A stretch of 64,000 nt of DNA from Pyricularia pennisetigena (GCF_004337985.1 NW_021940921.1:1009758-1073757); one strand, 5' to 3'. Counted from the first letter of the stretch, positions 35,117-47,840 are shown. Notes: generated by a model from the letters alone, not told the origin. Numbers and translations are program-made.

Positions 35117-35890
35117 GGTTATAAGCCCGGAAAGGTTCTAGTTTGTATATTAAAATGCATTTTGCATCGCTGGAAAACCTAAAGCTGAGGTTTTATTTTG
35201 GTTATTGTCGCATTTTTACAGTACGTATATGAACGAAAATATTGCTGTTTTTGTGCGAAATTGTTGGGTTCAGGCGCTATTTTAGCACCTAACCCCCTAT
35301 ATTGACAATAGGGATCGCTAAAAATTAGCGTTCGATTTAGGCCTTTTTTGGTACTGCAGCGATCGTTTGTATTGCAAATCCAAAATTTTTGGTATGGTTT
35401 TTGTAAATCGTGTACGCCACTGTAATTGGCTCAAATTTTTAATAGGGTTTACGCTAGCGAATTAGGGCCAAAAACCCCTGTATTCGTTCGCTAATAGCCC
35501 ATTTAATCCTAATAAATTTAATAAGGTTTACAATAGCCCACAAACCCATTAACGGAATTACGTTAATAATTAGTTTACCCTGCACGATACCCTGTAATCT
35601 ACCCTGCACAGTATCCTGCAATTAACCCTGCACCCATTTAACGAATTAAATTCGTTGCGTGCACCTGGATTGGTATAAATACCAGGGCACCCATTAATTG
35701 GGGATTTTAGGGATTTTAACCATTGAAAATAGCAATGAACCCTGTAATTGGTAATTACAGGCCTATAACCGTTAAAAAGCAAACGGTATAACAAATATTA
35801 AATTAATAGGGTATTTACTTTTAGGCAATTAGGTTAACTAATTATAACTATAAATTAACGAATTGCAATTATAATTTAAATTACTTTACA

Positions 35891-36924
35891 ATGGAAAACA
35901 GCCCTATATCGGGCTTTCCAGGCCCAATTCCAACAAAAAAGGGGCCTAAACCTAGCCCAAACGAAATTTTAACCGCTAAATTACAGGCCCAAAACCTTTA
36001 ATTAAAAACGTTAATTACGCAAATAAATTAATTCTAAAGGACAATTTAACAGTTAATTGCCCTATTAGCCTTAAAAAGTGGTAATTTTATTAATTTTAAT
36101 AGTAATTCGGAACAAAAACCCGCTACCGCACCCCCTGATCCACCTGGTAACCTAATTTTAGGTGACGGGATAGGTAAAATTTATCGAAACGGGTATTTTC
36201 TTTCCCCGAAAATTGTAAATTAGTAAAAGCTAACAATTACAATTTGTGGAAATAGGCGTTAATAATACAATTTAAAATTATAAAAACAGCGGAATTTATT
36301 TCCAACCCTAAAATTGGTTATACCCTACCGGGTTACGAGCAATTCATCCTATTATTATTTATAAAAAACAATTTAACCAAGGAATTGTTAAAATTTATTG
36401 CATGGCATTCTAAGCCCGTAACGGCTTATAAAACCCTGGAAAATGACTATTCCATTGCACCCGAAATTAATTGAAGTTCACTATATCGGGAATTCCACGC
36501 TTTAAATTTTTCGAAATTTAAAAGAATAATACCTGAGTTTAACAACCGTTTTAACTTACTGGTAATCAAATTAACGAATACCAACGTGCAAATTAACCCC
36601 GTAAATGTACGAAATTAATATTTACGGGCCCTGGAGGGGATATTCTCTATTTGGACCGAACGCCAACGCAATACCCAACGGGCCCTGCAGGTAATAGGCC
36701 AAAATTCGGAAAAATTAGATTTGCAATACTTTATGGCGGACCTTATATCCGAAAATTCGATTTCAGGTTTTACAACGGCTAAGGCCGCTAATGATAGGTT
36801 TGAAAGCAAAAAAACGGGTAAAAAGACGTTAAAACAGGCGCTAAAAAGGAAAATAATGGGCGGGAAAACACCTCTAAATCACGAAAAAAGAGTAAAAACT
36901 CTAATTCGGATTCTGCTTTTGTAA
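35891..36924 (+). pseudogene. gag: Copia-1 C gag relic
   Basis: Starts at ATG 35891 (MENSPISGFPGPIPTKKGP). Its last open part (36721-36924) repeats the basic C-terminal segment of the A and B2 gag proteins with several substitutions. Internal stops are present. Confidence 0.6.
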
Positions 36925-36949
36925 AAAATACTAAATCCTCCAACTCAAA

Positions 36950-39900
36950 CGAATTAACCGTTGGAACGTCCATAAATTTTATAGATTTCGAGCTATTTAC
37001 GGGTTCGATTCCAGGTAACGTTAACGAAGGCGCAGCGTATAACGCCCTGGAATAGGAGGTTCATTCCGCTATTAGCGGAATTATAAAATTACGTTCGAAT
37101 TCGGATTCGGAAACTGATACCGGTAAAACGTTAAAATTACAGGCTTTAACAGCTGATTTAAGGGTTAAAACGAACCCTGGACGCGGCGTAAAAAGGACCC
37201 CTAAATTATAAAGGCTAGGTTACCTTATCCTGTACAATACAGGTATTACGCACCATATTCTTGCAAATAAGCAATTTTTTACCGATTATACCCCCGGCTT
37301 TATAGTCGAAATCGGTACAGGAGGTGGCCTTATTAGGCCTGTAAATACCGGAATTATAAAAATACAGGTCCATTACGGCCAAAAAATTGACGAATTTAAA
37401 AAGGTTACGTTAAATAACGTTTTATATATCCCCTCATTTGGAATAAATATCGTTAATGGTTTTATATATTATAATACAGGGGGGGTATTATTAAAAATTA
37501 CCCTGTACGATAAGGATCGCAAAAAACGGGGAGGTTTAAATACCGTTAAACATGTATTTTATTTAAAGGTTAAAAGGTGCGATATCCTTATTCGAAACAA
37601 CGTTATTTCGAATTACGTCTATATAATAGGTAAATATAGCAACGCTTTTAATATGGCCTTAAAAGGGGTTATAAAAAGTTACGCAACCCCGTTGGAAGTA
37701 AAATTAAATAATATAAACCCTAAAAAAGATTATAAAATTTACACCGATTCGGAACCGGAAGAAAATACGGTAACGGAAAAACTAAATCCCGAACAAAATA
37801 CGGAAATAGCCGTAAACTTACCTGTAACGTAGAAATTAAGCCGTAAAAACCTTGAAAATCCACGTGAAATTGGGCCCCGTAGGCCCGGTACACCGTTAAA
37901 TAACCCTTTTATATAACCTAATATAAAAGGAATTATTTCCGGAAAAAAGGTGGTTTCCTATACAAAAAGTCCGTTGTTAAACCATTTTTATTATCGGATT
38001 TAGAGCAGGCCCCTATAAATTACCTTTTTTAGGCCTAAAACAGACTACGGACGGTTAATTAACCTTTAAAGGAAACGGAATTACAGGTAATTGCAACGAA
38101 ATCCAGGCCCAAAAAGCCCTGTTATAGTACAGGCGTTGGGGTATATAAGGTTATTATTACTAAAAAAAACCGTTAAAATTACCAAGGGTTTACCTAATTT
38201 CGACAAAATTAGGACAATTACCTATATTGCTTATATTAAAACCATTTTTGTTAGGCGTACAAATAAAATCGCACTCCTTATACCCCCTAATATTTTCGAT
38301 TTTATAAAAGGTAATACAGTGACCTTTAAACCTAATTTTAACAATAAAAAACCCGTATTTTTGTTATTAATGGACCGAAAATCACGTTTTCGGTGGTTTA
38401 TCCCACTAAAAAATAAAACCGGATTTACGGTTTTAATAGTTATTAAAGGCTTTTTTAAGGTTTGAAAGGCTACGTACGGGCGTTACCCCCTAAATTTTCA
38501 CTTTAATGGGGGGTCCGAGGTTAATACAAACTTTTAAAATTGGTTTATAAGCAAAAGTGTTGATTTTAGCATTTCGAATCCCTATAACCACGGTTAAAAC
38601 GGATTAACGGAACGGTCCGTTAGGGTTATTTTGGATAAATTTGGGTTTATTATTATAACGGCGGGTTTACTATTATATTTATAATATTATTTATTACCTA
38701 CCGTAATTGATTTAATTAACCGTACAGCGGTAATTAATAGGGATTTAACACCCTACGAGGAATTTTATTCCGAATTCCAACCTGGATTACCGCACAAACC
38801 CTATTTAAAACATTTTCGGGTTATTGGTCCTGTATATTCGGTTATTATACCGTTGGAAAAACGCCAAAAATTTAATAAATTGGTTCCCCGCACCGAAAGG
38901 TGAAATTTTTAACCCATTTATCAAATTCTACAGCGTTGGTTTACGCACCCGCTAAACGGGCCGTATATGAAACCTTTACCCTAGAGAATATAAAGGGTAT
39001 AACCGCTGAAGATTTGGTTATTTTAGGGGAAACGTTACAGATTTTAAAGGGGGAAAATACAAATTTAAAAGGGGATTTAAATTTTGAAATTGAAAACGAA
39101 ATTAACAGCGTTCCAGCGGATAATTATCCCCTAAAAAACCCTGAAAATACAGTGCCCGCCAGGTTTGTATAACCTACCGTTCGCCCCCCAAAACCTATAA
39201 CGGTAGCGGTACCTAATCCAGTATTTAAAACAATGGAAGTTCCGGTGTTTTTAGCACCTAAAATACAGAATATGGAGTTAAATTCGCAGTTCGAAAACCC
39301 AAATCTAATGGATTGAATTACGTGTATTGTTTTTGTTTTTAAGCTAAAGAAGAATAAAGAAAAAACCCATTAAAAATAATGAACCAAATAATTACCAACA
39401 GGCCTTAAATAACCCTAGAAGTGCTAAATAGTTAGTTGTTTTAACGTTTAAATTCGACCAAATCGTTATTGCAAAAACCTTCCGTTTTATCCCAAAAATT
39501 AAAATACTTACAGGCCGGAAACTCGTTTTTACCCGGCCGGTATTTAAATTAAAAAAGGACAAAAATAATAAACCTGTAAAATACAAAGTTAGGATTATTA
39601 TTAGGGGTTTTTACAGGTTGAAAACCTAAATTATATCGAAATTTTTACTAGCACTAATATACCATTTACCTGGCGTATATTATTAGTTATAGCTAATACC
39701 CAAAATTGGGAAATAAAACAAATCGATTTTATCGGTACGTTTTTAAATAATAATTTTACCGACGTAATTATATATTTGCAAATTCCAAACGGTTTTAACG
39801 AATAGGTAAAAAATTGTAACCCTACCATCGCTAAAATTTTAATGGAATTGGGTTATAACCCGAAAAAATTGCAGGTTATACAGTTGGAAAAGGCGTTATA

Positions 39901-40915
39901 TGGTTTGAAACAGGGTCCAAAAAAATGGTAAAACAAATTTAAAACCCTATTTTTTAAAAAAGGTTTTAAACCATTAATTTTTAATCCCGCTATTTTTTAT
40001 AACGTTAAATCCAAACATTTTATCGTTACCTTCGTAAACGACTACCTGCTAATAAGTCCTAAATTGCGAAATGTTTAGGATTTAAAAACTCGTTTTAATA
40101 AAATATACGCGTTGGAAAACAAGGGCCCTGCAACCTATTTTTTAGGCGTTTAAATTATAAAAGATAGACCTAAGCGCCTATTTTAATTCCATCAAAATCA
40201 GTATATAAAGGAAATATTAGCAACGTTCGGATTAATTAATTGCAAACCTATATTTGTTCCCTTATTACCGGGTGTGCTAAAATAAAGCGGGGGTATACCC
40301 GTAAATGCGTTGGAAATTAAATTATTACAACGTATTATCGGTACCTTCATATATTTAATGCTATTAACGCGCCCGGATATTGGTTTTGCGGTTTAGTGGC
40401 TTTTACGTTTTTTAACAACAACCACTATAATCCATTTAACGGCAGCTAAAAACTTATTACATTATTTAGCACGTATTAAATATTTATTTATTTGCTACGG
40501 AAATAAAGTATTGAAAGCCGAACTACCACCCAATTTATTAATAGGGGGTTTTAAAGGCCTTAAGTTACTGGGTTTTAATAATAGCGATTTTGCCGGGGTT
40601 AGGGAAAATTTAAAATCCATTTACGGATATTTGTATACTTTATTTGGGGGACCTATAACGTGGAAATGCAAAAAGGTTAATATTATAGCTTTAAACACTC
40701 CAAATGCCGAAACCGATACCTTAACGGAAACCCTGCGTAAAATACAGTGGTTTAAAAATTTAGTTAAAAAAATGGGACTATTTATAAAAGGCCTTATTGC
40801 AATATTTGGAAATAATATAGGTTTTATAGCTAACGTATATAACCTTACGCACTATCAACGTATTAAATATACGTTATTAAAATTTCACTACGTACGGGAG
40901 TTAATTACAAAATGA
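36950..40915 (+). pseudogene. pol: Copia-1 C pol relic
   Basis: Protease region near 37240 (LYNTGITHHILANKQF, Asp now Asn). Integrase 38091-38465 has VFLLLMDRKSRFRW with the first Asp, then NRTAVINRDLTPYEEFY near 38715-38765. RT blocks occur near 39470-40070 with FVNDYLLIS in place of YVDD. RNase H is open at 40511-40915 (GGPITWKCKK; FGNN in place of the usual Asp-Asn). The same residues are lost as in copies A and B2, so either the changes predate the copies or RIP struck the same sites in each. Confidence 0.75.
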
Positions 40916-41311
40916 TTAATGACTTTATAATACCTGGAATCCAGGCAAATGCCCGCTAAAAGCTTAATAAAGCCTTTAACGTTTCCAATTTATAAGGTTT
41001 TTTTAAAGTTTATAAGGTTTAAACCTTTAGAAGCTGAGTTTTTACCTACTGAATTTTAGGGCATTTAATTAGTTCGTTAATTAATTACCCATTACATTTG
41101 TTTTGTTTGCAAATATTGGATTTTTATTAGCCCAATACCGGCCGTATTATCCGAATCTACCCTGCATATGTTAATTAATAAGCAATTTATACCGACCTTA
41201 TACCAGAAATTGAATTAAAATTGAAAAAGCTCGTGTTTTGGGCGATTTACGCATTCGAAATACCCTATATAATATATTTAGCTTGGATTGTTACCAACGA
41301 ATAGCCAGATT

Positions 41312-41500
41312 AGCTATTTGGTTTAATCGTTAATTCCGTGGGTTAATATTATGCAAATCGGGGGTTCGAATCCGGGGGTTATCACAATTTTGGGGTTTTT
41401 TCCAATTCGGGGGTTCGTCTATTTCGGAGGTTACAGGTTGGTATAGAGGGTTTAGTTATCCAGGGGGTTTATATCGGGAATTCGAGTCGGGTTATGATAT
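41312..41500 (+). other. Two tRNA-like modules in the Copia-1 C 3' region
   Basis: Module 1: A-box TGGTTTAATCG at 41319 and B-box GGTTCGAATCC at 41363, 44 bases apart. Module 2: A-box TGGTATAGAGG at 41439 and B-box-like GAATTCGAGTC at 41478. Counterparts in copy A are at 3760-3545, so the pair belongs to the element. Acceptor stems do not pair well. Confidence 0.55.
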
Positions 41501-41583
41501 AAAGGGGATCTTTTTTTTTAGGGTTTTATTTTTATATATTTTTCTTTTCCGACTTTATGTAAATAGTAGCAAAAGAGAGGCGG

Positions 41584-42137
41584 TGTGAATTATATGCGTT
41601 ATTTAGCATATAATGGGTCCATTTGTATTTGTATATAAACCACAATAGATAGTGCCGAAGTGGGGTTATTAAAATTGTTAAATTTTCTATTATATTTTGT
41701 ATGTTGCAGGAGTTGCGATTTAAAATTAGCGAATGGGGTTTCACCCTGTACCGGGTTTAATACCCACCCTGCACTTACGAGTTAACTACCCTGTACCGGG
41801 TTGAAATTTTCACCAAGTTAGCGAATTAGTGCGAACCTAGAGATGGTTTGTATGGAAATGAAGGTGTTTTTTCAACAACGTATACAAAATAATTTTTCGG
41901 AAAATCGTGTGCGGCACCGGAACCCTATGCGGGGTGCGGACCCCCACTTCGATGTCGGAGAGTATGTAAGGGAGATAAAGCAAAGTCTCCCCCACCAATG
42001 AATCAAATCTATTAATCCCAAAATTAGTGAATTTAGTGTATACAAATCCTGTAATTACAGGCTTTTACAACTCAATTAGCACCACGCCGCACCTAGGCTA
42101 ATGCCTAACCCCCTGTTAGCAACCCATATTGTTAACA
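41584..42137 (+). repeat. 3' LTR of Copia-1 C
   Basis: 554 bp, TGTGAATTATATGCG start and GTTAACA end. Confidence 0.87.
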
Positions 42138-44257
42138 AAAACCTTTTTTTAGAAAATAGGGTTTAAGTTTGTTTTGCCATTTTTTTGGACCCTGTTTTGA
42201 ATCGTATAGCGTTTTGGCCAACTATATAATCTGCAATTTATTTGGATTACAACCCATTTCCATTAAAATTTCAACGATAATAGGGCTATAAGATTTGGCT
42301 TATTCGTTAAAACCGTTTGAAATTTGCAAATATATATTTATGTCGGTATGGTCACTATTTAAAAACGCGCCGATAAGATCGATTTGTTTTATTTCCCAAT
42401 TTTCCGCATTAACTATAATTAAAAATATACGCCAGGGAGGTGGTATACTATTGCTAGCAGAGGTTTCGATATAATTAAGGCCATCGACTTGTAGATAATC
42501 CCTAATAACAAATTTAATTCTGTATTTTATAGGTTTTTTATTTCCTTTTTTTTAATTTACATACCGGTCGGGTGGAGAGGGGTTTACGATTTGCAGGCAC
42601 TTTAATTTTAAGGATAAAACGAAAGATTTTTTTAATAACGATCTGGTTGAATTCCAACGCTAAAACAGCCAACCATTCAGCATTTTCAAGGCTATTGAGG
42701 GTTTGTTAGTAACTATTTAGTTTACCGTCTTTAATAAACTTTTTCTTTATTTTCTTTTTGGTTTGAAAATAAAGATAATGTACGTAATTTATATTTATCA
42801 AATTCGAGTTTTTGAATTGCGAATTTAACTCCATATTCTGTACCTTAGGTGCTAAAAAGACCGGAGTTTCCGTTATTTTAAATACTGGATTAGGTACCGC
42901 TACCGTTATAGGTTTTGGGGGGCGAACAATAGGCTGTACAGGCCTGGCGGGCACTACATCTTCAGGGTTAAATACCTTATAGCGGGCGGTAACTACCCTG
43001 TAATAAATGGTAGATACCCTATAGTTTCAGGGCTTTTTAAAGGATAATTATCCGCTGAAACGCTATTAATATCGTTTTCAAATTCAAAATTGAAATCCCC
43101 TGTTAAATTTGTATTTCCCCTTTTGAAAATCTGTAGCGTTTCCCCTGGAATAGCTGAATTTGGAACGGTTATACCCGTTATAACTTTTACGGTAAAAATT
43201 TATATACCGCCCGTTTAGCGGGTGCGTAAACCAACGCTCTGAAATTTAATAAATGGGTTAAAAGGTTCACCGTTTCGGTGCGGTGAACCAATTCATTAGA
43301 TTTTTGGCGTTTTTTAAACGGTATAATAACCTGGCATATAATACCAATAGCCCTAAAATACCCTAAACTGGGTTTATGCGGTAGTCCAGATTGGAATCCG
43401 AGATAAAATCCCTCGTAAGGTGTTAAATCCCTATTAATTACCGCTGTACGGTTAACTAAATTCACCACGGCTGGTAATAGATAATACTATAAATATAATA
43501 AATAACCCGCCCCTTTAATAGCAAACCGAAACTTATCCAAAAACAACCCTAACGGACCGTTCCGTTAATCCGTTTTGGCCGTGGTTATAGGGATTCAAAT
43601 GCTAAAATTAACATTTTTATTTATAAACCAATTTTAAAAACTTATATTAACCTCGTGTCCCCCATCGAAGTGAAAATTCAGGGGGTAACGCCCGTAGGTA
43701 GTTTTAAAACCCTAAAAAAGCCTTTAATAACCACTAAAACCGTAGGTCCGGCTTTATTTCATAATAGGATCGACCACCGAAAACGTGATTTTCGGTCCAT
43801 TAATAATAAAAATACGGGTTTTTTGTTGTAAAAATTAGGTTTAAAGGTCATTATAGCACCCTTTATAAAATCGAAAATATTAGGAGTTATAGGGAGTGCG
43901 ACCTTTTTTATACGCCTGACAAAAATGGCTTTAACGCAAGCAATAAAGGTAATTGTCCTAATTTTGTCGAAATTAGGTAAACCTTTTATAATTTTAGCGG
44001 TTTTTTGTGGCAATAATAACCTTTTATGCCCCAAACGCCTGTGCCATAATAGGGCTTTTTGGACCTGGATTTCGTCGCAATCACCTGTAATTCCGTCTCC
44101 TTTTAGGGTTAACCAGCCGTCCGTAGTTTGTTTTAGCCTAAAGGGAGGTAATTTACAGGGGCCCACTCTAAATCCGATAATAAAGGAGGTTTTAACAACG
44201 GATTTCTTGTGTGGGAAACCCCCTATTTTCGGAAATAGTCCCTTTTATATTAGGTTA
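42138..44257 (-). mobile_element. Copia-1 fragment D (RT to integrase)
   Basis: Internal Copia-1 sequence, minus strand, without LTRs of its own. RT piece 42700-42160, then the linker with VQPIVRPPKPITVAVPNPVF (42954-42706), NLVNRTAVINRDLTPYEGFY (43468-43187) and the integrase start 44166-43759, where LLWHRRLGH is complete with its Trp and both His (a stop replaces the Trp codon in copy A). It ends at both sides against Copia-1 LTRs (41584-42137 and 44258-44830). Confidence 0.78.
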
Positions 44258-44830
44258 TGTTAATAACATGGGTTGCTAATACGGGTTTAAGCATTAGCCT
44301 GGGTGCGGCGTGGTACTAGTTATAATACAAAGGCCTGTAATTACAGGGCTTAAATGCACCAAATTGTTCACTAAAATGGTTTATTAATTTTGGGATTAAT
44401 AAATTTAATTTATTGGTTTGGGAGACTTTGCTTTATCTCCCTTACATATTTTCCGAAATCGAAATGGGGGTCCGCACCCCGCAAAGGGTTCCGGTGCCGC
44501 AAACGATTTTCCGAAAAATTATTTTATATACGTTGTTAAAAAAACACCTTTATTTCCATATAAACCATTTCTGGGTTCGCATTAATTTGCTAATTTGGTG
44601 AAAAATTTCGACCTGGTATAGGGTAGCTGACTGGTAAGTACAAGGCGGGTGTTAAACCTGGTACAGGGTGAAACCCCATTCGATAATATTTTGAATCGCA
44701 ACTCCTGCAACACATAAAATATAACGGAAAATCCGACAGCCCCAGTAGCCCCACTTCGGCACTATTTATTATGGCGTATATACAAGTTAAAGTGGACCCA
44801 TTACATGCTGAATAACGCATATAATTAACA
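44258..44830 (-). repeat. Lone Copia-1 LTR
   Basis: 573 bp, TGTTAATAACATGGG start and ATAATTAACA end, same orientation as the LTRs of copy A. It joins Copia-1 fragment D on the left to a Fot1 transposase relic on the right. No matching duplication is seen around it (GGTTA and TTAAC). Confidence 0.83.
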
Positions 44831-45172
44831 TTAACCGCGTTATTAACGATATTAAACCGAAAACTTGGTGGAAAATGAACGAAACCGGTGTAAGGGGAGG
44901 TGAAAGATTAAATGGTTTGGTATTAAATTTCGACGGGATCCGGCCGTTACAACGAAAAAAAACCCGGAACGCGAGGTTGGCTAATTATAATCGAGTATAT
45001 ATCGGTTACGGGCGTTACCCTCCTTCCCCTCGTTATATTTAAAAAAAACCTATAATTAGGATAATTTGCAACGGATTTAAGCCCTTTTAATGATTACTCA
45101 TTTTATATAACCGAAAACGGGTGGATAAATTACGAAACGGTTATCGAATGGTTAAAAAAAGCGTTTATTCCG
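44831..45172 (+). pseudogene. Fot1/pogo-type transposase relic, first part
   Basis: Tc1/mariner-superfamily DDE transposase. WWKMNETG at 44866-44889 stands for the first catalytic block WNMDETG, with Asp (GAC) changed to Asn (AAC, 44878-44880). NARLANYNRVYIGYGRYPP follows, matching the NREWxTVIxAISAxGxxxPP stretch. ITENGWINYETVIEWLKKAF runs up to the insertion at 45173. The N-terminal helix-turn-helix part is missing because the lone LTR lies there. The second part resumes at 47037. Confidence 0.78.
45164..45172. repeat. 9-bp target-site duplication, left copy
   Basis: TTTATTCCG, repeated exactly at 47037-47045. It falls inside the Fot1 reading frame (codons for Phe-Ile-Pro). Confidence 0.93.
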
Positions 45173-45194
45173 TAGTCTCAGTGCTCAGACTAGA

Positions 45195-45285
45195 CCCCCC
45201 TGCTTCGCAGTGGGGACCGAGCGCTCCATATACCTTTCAGCCACATGGCTTTTCGACCAATTACATTGGCCGAAAAGATCGCGCT
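45195..45285. other. Hairpins at the left end of the 1.86-kb element
   Basis: CCCCCTGC-TTC-GCAGTGGGG is a GC-rich hairpin. TTTCGACCAAT-TAC-ATTGGCCGAAA forms a second. Both are conserved at 48400-48485 in the large element, so they may matter for end recognition. Confidence 0.65.
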
Positions 45286-45300
45286 CGTTCTAGTCTGAGG

Positions 45301-45470
45301 ACATCTTGTCGCATTTCGCCGTTCATGGCGGTATTACCAACGATAATTTGTCGCATTTCGCCGTTTATAGCGGTATTATTAATAATATACCTAATATTGC
45401 GATATCGCTAATAATTATTTTATTAATATAAGGTTAATTTGTGGTATTTTGCCGTTTATAGCGGGTATAT
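45301..45470. repeat. Subterminal CGCCGTTTATGGCGGTA repeats
   Basis: Three spaced copies, more or less diverged (45317, 45359, 45449 regions). The unit is partly self-complementary. Inverted copies lie at the right end (46864-46885) and at both ends of the large element. Confidence 0.7.
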
Positions 45471-45974
45471 ACAAAATATTCGCATTATAATGGCAAAAGA
45501 AAATAGTGTACCTATAGCATGCATTTGAATATTCGTATAGAAAAATAAAATTTTTTTTTAAAAATATATGGTGATTTGCGTTAGATTTATTGGAGTTTGT
45601 TGAGTCTTTTAGTGCCGGCCGCGTCTTTATAACCACTGTATACGAAAAGATATTAAAATATTGAGTAAAATTTGTATTTTTTATTATATTTAATTTTTTT
45701 TGGATAATAGTATATAATATTAATTTTAATTTTGGTTACAGTATTGATAGCCTAGCAGACCCAATACTGCAAAGTGCATGCAATTATCAATTGAAATAAA
45801 AGTTTTATTAATATGTTTATATTAATTAACGTTTTGTTAAAAACCTGAATAATTTACGCAAATATCGGTAAAACTAAAAGAAAATTGTATTTAGGCATTC
45901 TTTTATCAGTTTATTAAAAACCCTTATTGTACTTTCTTTTTATAAATTTTATTTAATTAAATAAAGCAATAAAT

Positions 45975-46660
45975 ATAAAAACAATACACATTCAGCATTT
46001 CTTCATATAAAAAAACAAAAAGGGCCGGTATTGGAGATTGGGCTTTACGTTGACGTTTCTTTATATACATTATCCACTTTTTCAAAATTTGGTTTTTCTA
46101 ATGTTAAAATTGGTAAAAATGTAAAAGTATTTCGATTGCAAAATATATATAAAATTGGATATACTTTACCTATCCGCATATTTAACGGCTTATATGATTA
46201 GATATATGTACAAAGATGTGATTCTATATGAGATGAGTATATACCACCCCCCTCGTGCAGAAACCACGAAATTTGGCTGCAAAACAAAAATAATATAAAA
46301 TTAATTAAAAAAAGCAAAAGAATTTATAAAATACACATTTAGCATTTCTTTTTATAAAACAGTTTTTAAAGCCGATATTATAAGTAAAACGGGATTTGGA
46401 CGCTTGTTTATATACGTAATCGAATCTCTGAAGTTTTGGTTTTATTATCGTTAGAATTGGTAAAAATATAAACAAGTTTCGATTGTAAATTATATATAAA
46501 AAAATATATACTTTGCCTATCCGCTTATTTAACTGCTTATATAATCTGGTATATGCACCAAATTTCGGTATAATAACATATAAGTATATACGACCCTCCA
46601 CGTGCAAGAATTATTAAATTTGGTCAAAAATTAAAAATAATATCAAAAAAAATCGAAAAT
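45975..46660. repeat. Diverged tandem duplication, period about 345 bp
   Basis: ACACATTCAGCATTTCTT at 45986 recurs as ACACATTTAGCATTTCTT at 46333. The following ~290 bases stay alignable (CTTTACCTATCCGC against CTTTGCCTATCCGC). It fills most of the small element's interior. Confidence 0.65.
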
Positions 46661-47036
46661 CGAAAAAAAAGTCGAAAAAACAGTACCGCCATGAACGGAT
46701 TAAGGGCAGGTGGTATCGAATTCGGCCATTATAACAGATAAAAAAATAAATCGAATCGCTGCTAATAGCGGTATTAAACGCTATTTTCAACGATATTTTA
46801 TTTTTTCAATATTATATATAATTGTGGAATAATAAAGGAGTTTCGGTCAAAAAAAGGCCAAAAATACCGCCATAAACGGCGAAAATCGACAAGTTGTCCT
46901 CAGACCTGAACCAAAGCGTTCTTTGGATAGACCCACAAGTACATTGCAAAGCCGCAATTGAGCCACGAAGTGGAGCGAAGCGTACGAAGTGGATTAATTA
47001 TGGAGCTTTGGGCTTCAGGGATGAGCCCTGAGACTA

Positions 47037-47045
47037 TTTATTCCG
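47037..47045. repeat. 9-bp target-site duplication, right copy
   Basis: TTTATTCCG, identical to 45164-45172. Confidence 0.93.
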
Positions 47046-47840
47046 TCTATTTAACTTTTGACCCTTGAAAAGCGGTTATTAGTTTTCGACGGTCATAAAT
47101 TATATATAATTGACGAATTTATGTTTCTTTGTTTGCATAATAAATTTAGTTCCTATATTTACCCCCTTATTTGCTATAAGTTTTCCAATTATTGAATCCA
47201 TTGGTTTTTGGGCCGTTAAAAAAGGCTTATCGCTCTTATAATTTGGATTTATTAACCAATTTTGCTATTTAACAATTGTTGGAAAACGGGATTTCCTTTC
47301 TGGTTATAGTATAACCAAATCGAAAACATTTAAAGCAAAACATATTTCACTTGGGTGGCTTATAACGGGTTTATAGCCGGTAAAATGGCTACACCACTTC
47401 TAAACCCTTTTTTTTCAAAACACAGCAACGTCACCGTTATAAAAAATAAAAATAATGGTATTACAAGGGATAAAACACCGGAAAACCCAGCCCAAAAAAT
47501 TTACGACCCGTTTTTATTTATTTGGAAAACCCTTAAAACGACGCGAAATATCCGACTTCAACTGCAAAAGATTTCCTAATTTAATAAAACTAAGGCTATT
47601 TACGTTTTTTATTTGAAAAAATCCAAAAAAGCTTCGAAGCCAAAAATGTATTTTTGGTTAACGCCCAGCGAAAAATCAGTTTATTGGAAATACAATTGGA
47701 GGTAATAGGGCCGGCGAAAAAAAGAAAGGTAGTTCCGGATCCAAACGGGCTTTTGGTTAACAAATAAAATACTATTAGATTGCGGGAAAACAAGCTAGAA
47801 AATTTGGAACCTTTAGGTGATAAAAAAAAGTTAATAAACC
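47037..47840 (+). pseudogene. Fot1/pogo-type transposase relic, second part
   Basis: Continues from 45172. RLLVFDGHKLYI carries the second catalytic Asp (GAC at 47088-47090), matching RLLILDGHGSH. The third catalytic region and the SSHLLQPLDVGVF block are decayed. YNGFIAGKMATPLLNPF (about 47345-47415) matches the FRASGLVPFNP block near the C-terminal end. The tail (47620-47820) has the usual leucine-rich helix followed by AKKRKVVPDPNGLLVN. Stops and at least one frame change are present. The far terminal repeat was not identified. Confidence 0.78.

Larger units (their letters stand above)
34561..42137 (+). mobile_element. Copia-1 copy C
   Basis: 7,577 bp with LTRs at 34561-35116 and 41584-42137, Met-tRNA-type primer site at 35117-35135 (GGTTATAAGCCCGGAAAGG), and polypurine tract AAAAGAGAGGCGG at 41571-41583. 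Only AAAA is shared outside the two ends (GGAAAA left, AAAACC right). The left flank is Gypsy gag and the right flank is Copia-1 fragment D, so the insertion site is not a simple one. Confidence 0.87.
45173..47036. mobile_element. 1.86-kb non-autonomous DNA element inserted in Fot1
   Basis: Ends TAGTCTCA (45173-45180) and TGAGACTA (47029-47036) form 8-bp terminal inverted repeats, flanked by a perfect 9-bp duplication. About 250 bp at the left end and 350 bp at the right end match the ends of the 13.8-kb element at 48379-62210. The interior does not match and has no recognisable gene; minus-strand frames up to 100 codons (46607-46305) have no domain I know. Removing the element and one duplication restores the Fot1 frame, which is strong evidence for insertion. 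It is probably an internally rearranged derivative moved by the larger element's proteins. Confidence 0.9.

Noticed and set aside
34556..42142. 5-bp duplication around Copia-1 C
   Set aside because: Only AAAA is common (GAAAA against AAAAC), which is expected by chance in this AT-rich DNA.
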